From positions 1-43,759 of the forward strand of contig CANEVR010000015.1 in assembly GCA_947442505.1 (NCBI GenBank): a stretch of DNA of 43,759 nucleotides. Direction: 5' to 3'. The position numbers were made by a program, and so were the translations under genes. Position 1 is the stretch's first letter, and each line of letters begins with the position of its first letter. This DNA comes from Flavobacteriales bacterium (GTDB lineage Bacteria > Bacteroidota > Bacteroidia > Flavobacteriales_D > Sanyastnellaceae). The notes beneath the pieces are model-generated. The model did not search any database, had not been told where the DNA came from, and was given only the letters and a program-made list of their open reading frames with translations. Below, piece by piece: positions 33,558-40,715 of the stretch.

Positions 33558-34574
33558 TTAGTGGAGAATTTTAAATGTAAGTTCCAAGAGTATTTCTCCA
33601 TCACTCATTTGTCCTTTTCCAATTCCCTTCGATTTTTTGTCAGTGTCGTACAAGTATCCTATGATCCTGTCCAATTTGGCTGCTGAGTAATTCCTCAGCG
33701 CTGAGTCAACGTCTTTTTTTTGATTGGTACCCAAATACATTTTTTGTAGCGTATAGGTCTTGTTTTCTGCGCTGGCAATGATATTTACCTTATTGAAAAA
33801 ACCAAATAGGCTACCCACCAACATAGGAATGGGCATGCTCTTCGGATTCCTAACAAAATATTCGATGATTCGGTTGGCCTGGATAATGTTTTTTTCAGCT
33901 AGTGCATTTTGTAGCTCAAAGATGTTGTATTCCTTTGAAATGCCAACATAGTCCTGAATAATATCGCTGTTGATTTCTGTACCGGCAGGAAAAATGATGG
34001 CAATCTTGTTAATCTCATTCACAATTTTAGACAGATCATTTCCCAAATAATCGGACAATAACTCGGCGATTTTCCGATTGATTTTGAAACCCCTGCTGGT
34101 GACGTAGTCATAAATCCAAGAATCGAGCTGATTGTCTTTGATTTTTTCAGAAACAAAGTGCACGGTCTTCTTCTCAATGAGTTTCGTAATGGAGAGTCGT
34201 TTGTCTAAGGTTTTTCCTTTGTACTCCAATACAAAAATTGTTGTTGGAGTGGGTTGGTTAATGTAGTTTTCTAAAGGTTTGAGGGAATCACTTTTTTTCC
34301 ATTCTTTTAGGTCTTGGGCCTCCTTGATCATGACAATTTGGTAATTTCCCATCATGGGAAATCCTTTGGCCAAATTGATCACTTGGCTCAATTCACTGTC
34401 TCTTCCGTACACTACACTTAGTCCAAAGCTTTTTTCACTTTCATCTAGAATATCGTTTTCAATCGAATGGGCGATTTCATCAATAAAAAAAGGCTCTTCT
34501 CCAGTCAGAACATACACTGGAGCAAATTTTTTAAGTTGAATGTCCCGAATGATTTGATTATAGGTTACTCCCAT
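33558..34574 (-). CDS. holA: DNA polymerase III subunit delta
   Basis: A 338-aa clamp-loader delta subunit, which opens the beta sliding clamp. The N-terminus VYVLTGEEPFFIDEIAHSIEND is the degenerate P-loop region typical of HolA, followed by the lid region with LFGFFNKVN and ISKEYNIFELQNALAEKN in the C-terminal collar domain. Overall length and pattern match the family. Its start overlaps the AMP nucleosidase stop by 10 bases. Confidence 0.94.
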   Translation of the reverse strand: MGVTYNQIIRDIQLKKFAPVYVLTGEEPFFIDEIAHSIENDILDESEKSFGLSVVYGRDSELSQVINLAKGFPMMGNYQIVMIKEAQDLKEWKKSDSLKPLENYINQPTPTTIFVLEYKGKTLDKRLSITKLIEKKTVHFVSEKIKDNQLDSWIYDYVTSRGFKINRKIAELLSDYLGNDLSKIVNEINKIAIIFPAGTEINSDIIQDYVGISKEYNIFELQNALAEKNIIQANRIIEYFVRNPKSMPIPMLVGSLFGFFNKVNIIASAENKTYTLQKMYLGTNQKKDVDSALRNYSAAKLDRIIGYLYDTDKKSKGIGKGQMSDGEILLELTFKILH

Positions 34575-35338
34575 TTCAAGTGTTTAACTGATTGGCCTTC
34601 ATTTTTAATTTCTTTCAGAGCGTCTATTCCGATTTGAATGTGCAAATCAACAAAATTTGTGGTTACAACGTTGTCACTTTCTGAAGTTTTTACTCCCTGA
34701 GGTGTCATGGGTTGATCTGATACCAGCAAAAGTGCTCCTGTGGGTATTTTGTTATAGAAACCAACAGAAAACAATGTGGCAGTTTCCATATCGATGGCCA
34801 TTGCCCTGATTTTTCTTAAGTATTCTTTGAAAGGCTCATCATGTTCCCAGACCCTTCTATTCGTGGTGTAAACCGTCCCGGACCAATAGTCTAAATTTCT
34901 GTCACGGATGGTAGATGATACGGCACGTTGCAAATTGAATGCGGGCAATGCTGGAACTTCAGGTGGGAAGTAGTCATTGCTGGTTCCCTCTCCCCTGATA
35001 CCAGCCAAGGGTAGTATGAAATCACCAATTTTGTTTTTTCTTTTTAATCCTCCACATTTTCCTAAGAATAAAACAGCTTTGGGTTGACGGGCTGTAAGCA
35101 AATCCATGATTGTAGCAGCATTGGCACTGCCCATGGAGAAATTAATCATGGTGATACCGTTGGCCGTAGCCGTTGGCATGCTTCTGTTTTGTCCAATAAT
35201 GGGGACATTGTGCCACTCAGCGAACTTCTCAAGATAGCTATCAAAGTTGGTCAGGAGAATGTATTCACCAAACTCTTCAATTGGTGTGCCTGTATACCTG
35301 GGCAACCAATTTTGTACGATTTCTTCTTTTGTCTCCAT
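34565..35338 (-). CDS. amn: AMP nucleosidase
   Basis: Splits AMP into adenine and ribose 5-phosphate. The 257-aa short Bacteroidota form lacks the extra N-terminal domain of the 480-aa E. coli enzyme. The phosphorylase-fold motifs are visible: INFSMGSANAATIMDLL, KAVLFLGKCGGLK near 88-100, GEGTSNDYFPPEVPAL, the ribose-binding MAIDMETATLFSVGF near 186-200, and LLLVSDQPM. The start ATG faces the HsdR_N-type gene across 21 bases, and holA follows with a 10-base overlap. Confidence 0.95.
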   Translation of the reverse strand: METKEEIVQNWLPRYTGTPIEEFGEYILLTNFDSYLEKFAEWHNVPIIGQNRSMPTATANGITMINFSMGSANAATIMDLLTARQPKAVLFLGKCGGLKRKNKIGDFILPLAGIRGEGTSNDYFPPEVPALPAFNLQRAVSSTIRDRNLDYWSGTVYTTNRRVWEHDEPFKEYLRKIRAMAIDMETATLFSVGFYNKIPTGALLLVSDQPMTPQGVKTSESDNVVTTNFVDLHIQIGIDALKEIKNEGQSVKHLKWE

Positions 35339-35345
35339 AGTGGTT

Positions 35346-35353
35346 TATTTTTG
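35346..35353 (+). promoter_or_regulatory. -7 element of the orphan nuclease gene
   Basis: TATTTTTG is a perfect TAnnTTTG match 6 bases before ATG 35360, in the 21-bp space between divergent genes. The predicted mRNA would be nearly leaderless. Confidence 0.5.
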
Positions 35354-35359
35354 TTTCAA

Positions 35360-35782
35360 ATGCAATTGAATTTACCACAATATAGTCACAATATTCGGAA
35401 GAGGGAGGAACTATTGGAGATTTTTTGTGTGGTAAGACGAAAATGGTATTTGCTCACACCAGAAGAATGGGTGCGGCAGAATTTGGCCGTTCACCTAGAA
35501 CGTCATGTGGGTTATCCGCTTGCCCGTATTGCATTTGAAAAAGAATTGGAGGTGAATGGGAAGAGAATGCGTCCCGATATTGTTCTTTACAACCCACAAT
35601 GGGAAGTAGATGGGATTATTGAGTGCAAAGCGCCCTTCATTGAATTGGATCAAAAAGTATTGGATCAAATAGGGCGTTACGACAGAATCCTTCAAGCGCG
35701 GTGGGTTGGGATTAGCAATGGGTTGCAACATCATTTTTACAATGCTGAATCAGGATGGCGCCAGGAATGGCCAATGCTGTAG
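35360..35782 (+). CDS. Orphan HsdR_N-type PD-(D/E)XK nuclease domain protein
   Basis: A 140-aa protein equal to the N-terminal nuclease domain of type I restriction subunit R, without helicase domains. The catalytic core is RMRPDIVLYNPQWEVDGI and then IECKAPF, giving Asp73, Glu88 and Lys90 of a PD-(D/E)XK site. No hsdM, hsdS or helicase gene is near. ATG 35360 is chosen because the -7 element lies 6 bases upstream and the N-terminal MQLNLPQYSHNIRKREE is well formed; a longer frame would run back into amn. It is divergent from amn-holA. In my recollection such short proteins sit beside holA in many Bacteroidota, which argues for a housekeeping DNA-repair role rather than restriction; unsearched. 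Confidence 0.85.
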   Translation: MQLNLPQYSHNIRKREELLEIFCVVRRKWYLLTPEEWVRQNLAVHLERHVGYPLARIAFEKELEVNGKRMRPDIVLYNPQWEVDGIIECKAPFIELDQKVLDQIGRYDRILQARWVGISNGLQHHFYNAESGWRQEWPML

Positions 35783-35792
35783 CTGAAATGTT

Positions 35793-35800
35793 TATCTTTG
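35793..35800 (+). promoter_or_regulatory. -7 element of the ferredoxin gene
   Basis: TATCTTTG is a perfect TAnnTTTG match that ends 7 bases before ATG 35808, so the start site should fall almost at the start codon. Confidence 0.6.
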
Positions 35801-35807
35801 CCGCAGT

Positions 35808-36137
35808 ATGGAAGAGAATATTGTTCGTATTACTGTTGTTGATCGTCAAGGAGTCAATCATGAGTTGGAAGCCCCAACGGACATGAACATGAATATGATG
35901 GAATTGTGCAAAAGCTATGAGTTGCCAGTTGAAGGAACTTGTGGTGGAATGGCCATGTGCGCAAGCTGCCACATTTACGTGATGTCTGATCATGATTTGC
36001 TTGTTCGAAATGACGACGAAGAGGCTATGTTGGACCAAGCTTTTTTTGTAAAATCAAATAGCAGATTGGGTTGTCAAATGCACATTTCTCCCGCGTTTGA
36101 AGCCTTGGTTGTGCAACTTGCAGAAGTGGGCGCTTAA
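35808..36137 (+). CDS. Adrenodoxin-type 2Fe-2S ferredoxin
   Basis: A 109-aa electron carrier. The [2Fe-2S] ligands are Cys45, Cys51, Cys54 (GTCGGMAMCASCHIY) and Cys89 (RLGCQM), i.e. C-x5-C-x2-C-x34-C, the adrenodoxin/putidaredoxin or ISC-type spacing. Acidic helix residues around MLDQAFF are typical of the redox-partner interaction face. Its redox partners are not in the window; Fe-S assembly or a monooxygenase system is possible. Start ATG 35808 has a perfect -7 element ending 7 bases upstream. Its stop and the convergent phosphatase stop are adjacent, inside one hairpin. Confidence 0.95.
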   Translation: MEENIVRITVVDRQGVNHELEAPTDMNMNMMELCKSYELPVEGTCGGMAMCASCHIYVMSDHDLLVRNDDEEAMLDQAFFVKSNSRLGCQMHISPAFEALVVQLAEVGA

Positions 36138-36156
36138 TCAGTACTGTTGATTAAGC
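36132..36156. terminator. Hairpin spanning both convergent stop codons
   Basis: GCTTAATCA (36132-36140) and its exact complement (36148-36156) enclose a 7-base loop. The ferredoxin stop (36135-36137) and the phosphatase stop (36138-36140) both lie in the left arm. The tails are only weakly T-rich, so strength is uncertain. Confidence 0.5.
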
Positions 36157-36887
36157 AAGTTTCCGGATTCAACCAATTTTTTTAGAAAAGGATTCCTACT
36201 TGCTGTATCCCATAAATTAACGTGTCCTATATGATGGGTATCTGTTCCCAAATACGATATCAGTCCGGCGTCCACCAATCTTTCTGCCATTTTTTTTACA
36301 CCTGGTCCATATTGTCCAGTAAAACTGTTGATGTTGACTTGTAAAAAAACATCGCGATCAAAAGCGTTTTCGTAATTGGTCATTTTCTCGTGCCAATACA
36401 CATAGCGCTCAGGGTGAGCCAACACAGGTTGATACCCATTGAGCTGCATTTGAAATACAGCATCCTTATAGTAGTAGGGCTCTGAATCAAAAGAAAGTTC
36501 AAAAAGCACGTGGTTGCCATTAAAGGTCAACAATTGCTTGTTGTTCAATAAGTCAATAAAGTGTTCGTCGCAAAAATACTCAGCCGCTGCATCAAATCGG
36601 ATGTCAATATTCCTAAGGGCCAATTCCTCCAAGACTTTCTTTTTGCCTTCTAGAATAATCTCAGCAGTGTTGGGGTAAATTTCCTTGTAAATGTGTGGAG
36701 TAGTAATGATGGAGTGGTATCCAAATTCTTTTAGCTTTAAAATAAGTTCAATGGATGCCTCGATATTGGGAGCTCCATCATCTATTCCAGGAATCAAATG
36801 AGAGTGCATGTCCATGCCCACCGCATGCATGCTGATGGGTTCAATGACTTTGTTTTTCTTTGGAAAGAGTGTAGACAAAAAGGACAT
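36138..36887 (-). CDS. CpsB/CapC-family tyrosine phosphatase (PHP fold)
   Basis: A 249-aa manganese-dependent phosphatase of the PHP superfamily. In capsule systems these dephosphorylate the BY-kinase that controls chain length and export. Metal-binding segments are MDMHSHLIPGIDDGA near residue 25, TTPHIYKE, EYFCDEHF, LAHPERYVY and GTDTHHIGHVN. No BY-kinase or Wza gene occurs in the window, and the main polysaccharide block is 18 kb away. It starts 9 bases after the asparaginase stop, last in the TatD-asparaginase-phosphatase unit. PHP phosphoesterases of other substrates are an alternative. Confidence 0.9.
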   Translation of the reverse strand: MSFLSTLFPKKNKVIEPISMHAVGMDMHSHLIPGIDDGAPNIEASIELILKLKEFGYHSIITTPHIYKEIYPNTAEIILEGKKKVLEELALRNIDIRFDAAAEYFCDEHFIDLLNNKQLLTFNGNHVLFELSFDSEPYYYKDAVFQMQLNGYQPVLAHPERYVYWHEKMTNYENAFDRDVFLQVNINSFTGQYGPGVKKMAERLVDAGLISYLGTDTHHIGHVNLWDTASRNPFLKKLVESGNLLNQQY

Positions 36888-36896
36888 ACAACGAAT

Positions 36897-37931
36897 TTAG
36901 TGTAAATCTCGTTTGATCGTCATTTCGCCTGCTAAATTCTCTTGGAGTTGAATGGATCTGGTTTTTTGATCGGAATGATTACCTAGCACGTGCATTAACT
37001 TGGTAACCGCGGCTTCTGCAGTTAGATCCCAACCGCTTAAAATTCCGGAATCCTCCAATTCTTTCGCGTTTTTGTACAAATTCTGATTGACTGAGCCTTG
37101 GGTGCATTGCGAGATGTTTAGAATGATTGTTCCACTGTCATGAATTTCATTCAATCCTTGAATAAGCCATGGCAGTTGAGGGATGTTTCCATTTCCATAA
37201 GTCTCCAATATCAATCCATCGTAGCGGTGATTTGATTTGAAGTTATTCAAAGAATTTGGATTGATTCCGGGAAATATCTTCAGCCAACCAATGTTCGTGT
37301 TCAATTTGAGTTGTGGTTGAAATGGATTGTCATTTCGGAGCAAAAGCCCATGGTGAAATTGAAGGTGAACGCCTATCTCAGCAAGCGGAAAATAATTGGG
37401 ACTTTCAAAAGCATCAAATCCTTCCGCGCTGTGTTTGTAGGTTCTATTTCCCCTCAGCAGTTTGGACCCAAAACAAATGGCAATCTCCTGTATTATTGGC
37501 TTTTGTTGAAATTCCGATGCTGCAATTTCAATGGCCGTGATCAAATTTTCCTTGCCATCTGTTCTGATTTTACCGATGGGCAATTGAGAACCTGTGAAAA
37601 TGATGGGCTTCTTGATTCCTTGCAGCATAAAGCTCAGAGCCGAGGCTGTGTAAGCCATTGTATCTGTCCCGTGGAGAATTACAAAACCAAAATAATCGTC
37701 ATAGGACTGAACGATGATCTCAGCTAGGTTTTGCCAAATTTCAGGCTGCATATCGCTTGAATCAATTGGGTTTGGGAATGCAGCGACATCTATTTTCAAA
37801 TCAAATCGTTGCAACTCTGGCAAGTGCTGCACGATGTTGTAGAAGTCAAAAGGTATCAAAGGACCGCCAGGAAACTCCTCAGTCATTCCAATGGTTCCAC
37901 CCGTATAGATGATCAGTATTTTTTTTTCCAT
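36897..37931 (-). CDS. ansA: L-asparaginase, type I (cytosolic)
   Basis: A protein of about 344 aa that hydrolyses asparagine to aspartate and ammonia. The catalytic threonine lies in IIYTGGTIGM near residue 12, and the second signature FVILHGTDTMAYTASALSFML near 90 carries the second Thr-Asp pair. No signal peptide, which supports the cytosolic type I. ATG 37931 is chosen: it lies 4 bases after the TatD stop, while the longer start falls inside tatD and adds an unrelated basic extension. Co-transcribed with tatD. Confidence 0.94.
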   Translation of the reverse strand: MEKKILIIYTGGTIGMTEEFPGGPLIPFDFYNIVQHLPELQRFDLKIDVAAFPNPIDSSDMQPEIWQNLAEIIVQSYDDYFGFVILHGTDTMAYTASALSFMLQGIKKPIIFTGSQLPIGKIRTDGKENLITAIEIAASEFQQKPIIQEIAICFGSKLLRGNRTYKHSAEGFDAFESPNYFPLAEIGVHLQFHHGLLLRNDNPFQPQLKLNTNIGWLKIFPGINPNSLNNFKSNHRYDGLILETYGNGNIPQLPWLIQGLNEIHDSGTIILNISQCTQGSVNQNLYKNAKELEDSGILSGWDLTAEAAVTKLMHVLGNHSDQKTRSIQLQENLAGEMTIKRDLH

Positions 37932-37935
37932 AGTA

Positions 37936-38703
37936 CTAAATGTTGAAAATCTTCTTGGCCGTTTCACTGGTGGTTTCAGCTATTCTTATCAATGGCACTT
38001 GATAAACATCAACCAAGTGTTCTGCAATAAGCGGTATATATGAACTTTCATTTCTTTTTCCACGATGAGGAGTAGGTGGAAGAAATGGGCTGTCGGTTTC
38101 TAATACAATTTTTTCCAGCGGTACATGTTGAAGTGTTTTTTTCAAATCACTTTTGGGATAGCTAATGACACCTCCGATCCCGAGTGCGAATTGTTTCAAC
38201 GCCAATATTCTTTCTGCGGTTTCGATATCACCTGTAAAGCAATGAAAAATACCGAAAAGCTGTTCATCCATTTGTGCTTCTATTACTTCCAATAATTCAT
38301 TAAAGCTATCTCTGGCATGCAGAATCAGCGGTTTTTGGAATTTTTTTGCCCATTCAATGTGTCTTTTTAATGATTGAATTTGTAAATCAAGGTGCTTTTT
38401 TTCCCAGTATAAATCCAAGCCAGTCTCACCGATACCATAAAAAGTATTGGTTTCCATCCACTGTTCCATTTTGTCAAGTTGAACTTCAAAGTCTGGGTTG
38501 ACATCGCATGGGTGTAATCCCATCATAGGAAAAAACAGATCGGGATTTTTTTGATGCAACGCCATCATTGGTTCAATGGAATTGTTGTCAATATTGGGCA
38601 GGAAAATATGATTGACTTTTTTATCTAGGCACCGTTGAATGGTGTCATCAATGTCAGGCAGAAATACATCAAGATAAAGGTGAGAATGGGTGTCTATCCA
38701 CAT
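37936..38703 (-). CDS. TatD-family metal-dependent deoxyribonuclease
   Basis: A protein of about 255 aa with a TIM-barrel hydrolase fold. Metal-binding and active-site segments in order: WIDTHSHLYLD at the N-terminus, MMGLHPCDVN, GIGETGLDLYWEK, LHARDSFNELL, GIFHCFTGD, and VLETDSPFLPPTPHRGKRNE. TatD enzymes act in 3'-5' DNA processing and repair. Start ATG 38703 is supported by the perfect -7 element TATGTTTG 10 bases upstream; a longer frame starting at 38769 would begin upstream of that promoter. Confidence 0.95.
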   Translation of the reverse strand: MWIDTHSHLYLDVFLPDIDDTIQRCLDKKVNHIFLPNIDNNSIEPMMALHQKNPDLFFPMMGLHPCDVNPDFEVQLDKMEQWMETNTFYGIGETGLDLYWEKKHLDLQIQSLKRHIEWAKKFQKPLILHARDSFNELLEVIEAQMDEQLFGIFHCFTGDIETAERILALKQFALGIGGVISYPKSDLKKTLQHVPLEKIVLETDSPFLPPTPHRGKRNESSYIPLIAEHLVDVYQVPLIRIAETTSETAKKIFNI

Positions 38704-38713
38704 CTTTTTTTTG

Positions 38714-38721
38714 CAAACATA
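38714..38721 (-). promoter_or_regulatory. -7 element of the tatD-ansA-phosphatase unit
   Basis: TATGTTTG on the minus strand is a perfect TAnnTTTG match 10 bases before ATG 38703. No well-spaced TTG was found. Confidence 0.5.
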
Positions 38722-38778
38722 ACTATGCTGACGCGACTTATTTTGATTGAATTGCGATATATTTACCAAAAAATAGAG

Positions 38779-39198
38779 ATGATGAGATACGCTTTAGTTG
38801 TAGCAGGTGCTTTGTTCTTTATGGCATCTTGCTCAAAGTTTGAGGATGGACCAGCCATTAGTTTTAGATCCAAAGAAAACAGATTAACAGGGAAGTGGAA
38901 ACTGACCAAATGGACTGAAAAGGGTGTTGATGTTACCGCCTCCAATACGGACGGTGACGAAGTTTTTTATGAGTTTAGCGGCAATAGCAGCATGGTCATC
39001 AATATAGGAGCCGCTCAACCAATTGAAGGTATTTGGCTATTGGAAGAGACCAATGTTATCATGGATTTGCAGTTGGTTTCAGAGTTTGGAAATTACATAG
39101 ACAAGGATACCCTTATGCTTAAGCGATTGACCAATAAGGAGATGGTTGTATTTTATGACGACGAGTTAGAAACGGAATTATTCTTTGAGGCTCAGTAA
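38779..39198 (+). CDS. Lipocalin-like lipoprotein
   Basis: A lipoprotein of about 139 aa. The signal peptide ends in lipobox FMASC, so Cys at about residue 18 would be lipidated. The mature part has LTGKWKLTKWTEKGVDVT followed by alternating beta strands, resembling the lipocalin-like domain proteins common in Bacteroidota, and ends with ELFFEAQ. Function is unknown. Two consecutive ATGs (38779 and 38782) are equally possible; the longer frame from 38635 crosses into tatD and is rejected. A weak TATATTTA element lies at 38758-38765. The GT9 gene follows by 11 bases. Confidence 0.85.
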   Translation: MMRYALVVAGALFFMASCSKFEDGPAISFRSKENRLTGKWKLTKWTEKGVDVTASNTDGDEVFYEFSGNSSMVINIGAAQPIEGIWLLEETNVIMDLQLVSEFGNYIDKDTLMLKRLTNKEMVVFYDDELETELFFEAQ

Positions 39199-39209
39199 GA
39201 TTCTAATTG

Positions 39210-40187
39210 GTGCAGGCTAAAATTTTAGTTATTCGTTTTTCTGCCATAGGAGATATCGTTTTGACATCCCCTGTTTTAAGGATTTTACAACAAGGTTTAG
39301 ATGGTGGTGCTGAGTTGCACATGGTGGTCAGAAAGCGTTATCTCCCCGTTGTTGAGCATAACCCAAGAATTACCAAAGTATTTTCATTTGAAAATACAGT
39401 TCAAGAAGTTATGGATCCTCTTTCTGAGGAGGAGTATGATTACATTATTGACTTACAGAACAACTTAAGATCAAATCTCATCAAGAAGCGGCTAGGCGTA
39501 TTGGCTTTCACCGTGGAGAAAAAGAATTGGGCCAAATTTGTTTGGATTAAGTTTGGATTCAAGTGGGATATCCCACACGTTGTTCAGCGATACATCGATA
39601 CCTTAAAAACATTGGGATTATCCGATGATGGTCAGGGATTGGAGTTTGAAATTCCCCAAAGTGTGAATGTTTCTTTGCCCTTTGAACATTACACAGCTGT
39701 GGTAATTGGCGCAAATCATTTTGGTAAACGTCCAGATGCATCCAATTGGCTCAGTATTTTACACAGGATACCCGGAAACATCGTTATCGTAGGCGGCAAA
39801 GAGGAGGAAATGATGAGTACAGCGTTGTCCATTGATGATCGCGTTTTTAATGTGGTGAACAAACTGGATTTGATGGAAAGTGCTTGGGTCGTTAAGCACG
39901 CTCAAATGGTTGTCGCTGGTGATACGGGTTTGATGCACATCGCAGCCGCATTTGGAAAAAACATTATTTCACTTTGGGGTTGCACAAGGCCAGGATTGGG
40001 AATGTCTCCATGGAGGTCGGGTGAGCACAGTGTTATCATTGAACCTGAAGGAAGAGGTGATAGACCATGCTCCAAATTGGGAGACTCCTGTAAGCATGGT
40101 CAGCTGAACCGATGCATTCATGAGATAGATTTGAATAAGATTGAGAAGGCAGCGAAAAGTATCCTTGGTTTAATGCCTATCGAATAA
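39210..40187 (+). CDS. Glycosyltransferase family 9 (heptosyltransferase-type)
   Basis: A protein of about 325 aa with a GT-B fold of the ADP-heptose:LPS heptosyltransferase family, which adds core sugars to lipid A at the cytosolic membrane face. N-terminal KILVIRFSAIGDIVLTSPVLRIL, DYIIDLQNNLRS near 75-86, and C-terminal VVAGDTGLMHIAAAFGKNIISLWGCTRPG with the diagnostic GDTG-MHIAAA region. No ATG start exists: an in-frame TAA sits before TTG 39207 and GTG 39210, so GTG or TTG must be used. The 3' end overlaps the convergent thioesterase gene by 18 bases. Donor and acceptor unknown. Confidence 0.92.
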   Translation: MQAKILVIRFSAIGDIVLTSPVLRILQQGLDGGAELHMVVRKRYLPVVEHNPRITKVFSFENTVQEVMDPLSEEEYDYIIDLQNNLRSNLIKKRLGVLAFTVEKKNWAKFVWIKFGFKWDIPHVVQRYIDTLKTLGLSDDGQGLEFEIPQSVNVSLPFEHYTAVVIGANHFGKRPDASNWLSILHRIPGNIVIVGGKEEEMMSTALSIDDRVFNVVNKLDLMESAWVVKHAQMVVAGDTGLMHIAAAFGKNIISLWGCTRPGLGMSPWRSGEHSVIIEPEGRGDRPCSKLGDSCKHGQLNRCIHEIDLNKIEKAAKSILGLMPIE

Positions 40188-40685
40188 AGCCTTAAGCTCA
40201 GTTGCATCCTCAGGTTTCATTTTTCCTGCAAGGATTAAGCGCAATTGTCTTCTTCTCAAAGCGCCGTCATACCTCATTTTTTCAATTTCAGTTTCAGGAA
40301 GAAGTTCAGGCACATTGATGGGTCCTCCCAATTGGTCTACAGCCACGAAAGTATAAATGGCTTCATTGCATTTGATTTTTTCTCCTGTTGAACCATGCTC
40401 TACGAATATATCCATGAAAACTTCCATTGAGGAATTGAATGAACGCGATACTTTGGCTTCTATGACAACCAAATCACCCAACTTAATGGGGTGCTGAAAA
40501 GATACATTGTTCACAGCTGCAGTTACCACGACTCTTCTGCAATGTCTCTGTGCGGAAATGGCACTGGCGATGTCGAGCCAATTCAATAACTGACCGCCCA
40601 TCAGGTTTCCTAGCGTGTTGGTGTTTTCAGGAAGTACCAAGTGGGTAGTGGTGGTATGTGTATCTTTTGCGTAAACAGGTTTCAT
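40170..40685 (-). CDS. Hotdog-fold acyl-CoA thioesterase
   Basis: A 171-aa cytosolic thioesterase of the BFIT/BACH/YciA-like group. NLMGGQLLNWLDIASAISAQRH with a catalytic-type Asp in the LDIA helix, then VTAAVNNVSFQHPIKLGDLVVIEAKVSRSFNSSMEV, is the classic single-hotdog pattern. The substrate chain length is unknown. Its ATG at 40685 faces the HemJ-like gene across 30 bases, where outward-facing -7-like elements lie 4 bases from each start. Its 3' end overlaps the convergent GT9 gene by 18 bases. Confidence 0.93.
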   Translation of the reverse strand: MKPVYAKDTHTTTTHLVLPENTNTLGNLMGGQLLNWLDIASAISAQRHCRRVVVTAAVNNVSFQHPIKLGDLVVIEAKVSRSFNSSMEVFMDIFVEHGSTGEKIKCNEAIYTFVAVDQLGGPINVPELLPETEIEKMRYDGALRRRQLRLILAGKMKPEDATELKALFDRH

Positions 40686-40689
40686 ACTG

Positions 40690-40711
40690 CGAAGTTACAT
40701 GATTATCTTCG
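40690..40711. promoter_or_regulatory. Paired outward-facing -7-like elements
   Basis: TAACTTCG on the minus strand (40697..40690) and TATCTTCG on the plus strand (40704-40711) form a near-palindrome with a 6-base centre. Each is one base off TAnnTTTG and 4 bases from the ATG it faces (40685 and 40716). A TTG lies 16 bases upstream of the minus element. Confidence 0.5.
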
Positions 40712-40715
40712 TCCA

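Noticed and set aside
35360-35782. Part of a type I restriction-modification system
   Set aside because: Only the nuclease domain is present; no helicase, methylase or specificity gene is near.
37311-37727. A plus-strand protein of 138 aa
   Set aside because: It is opposite the well-supported asparaginase gene.
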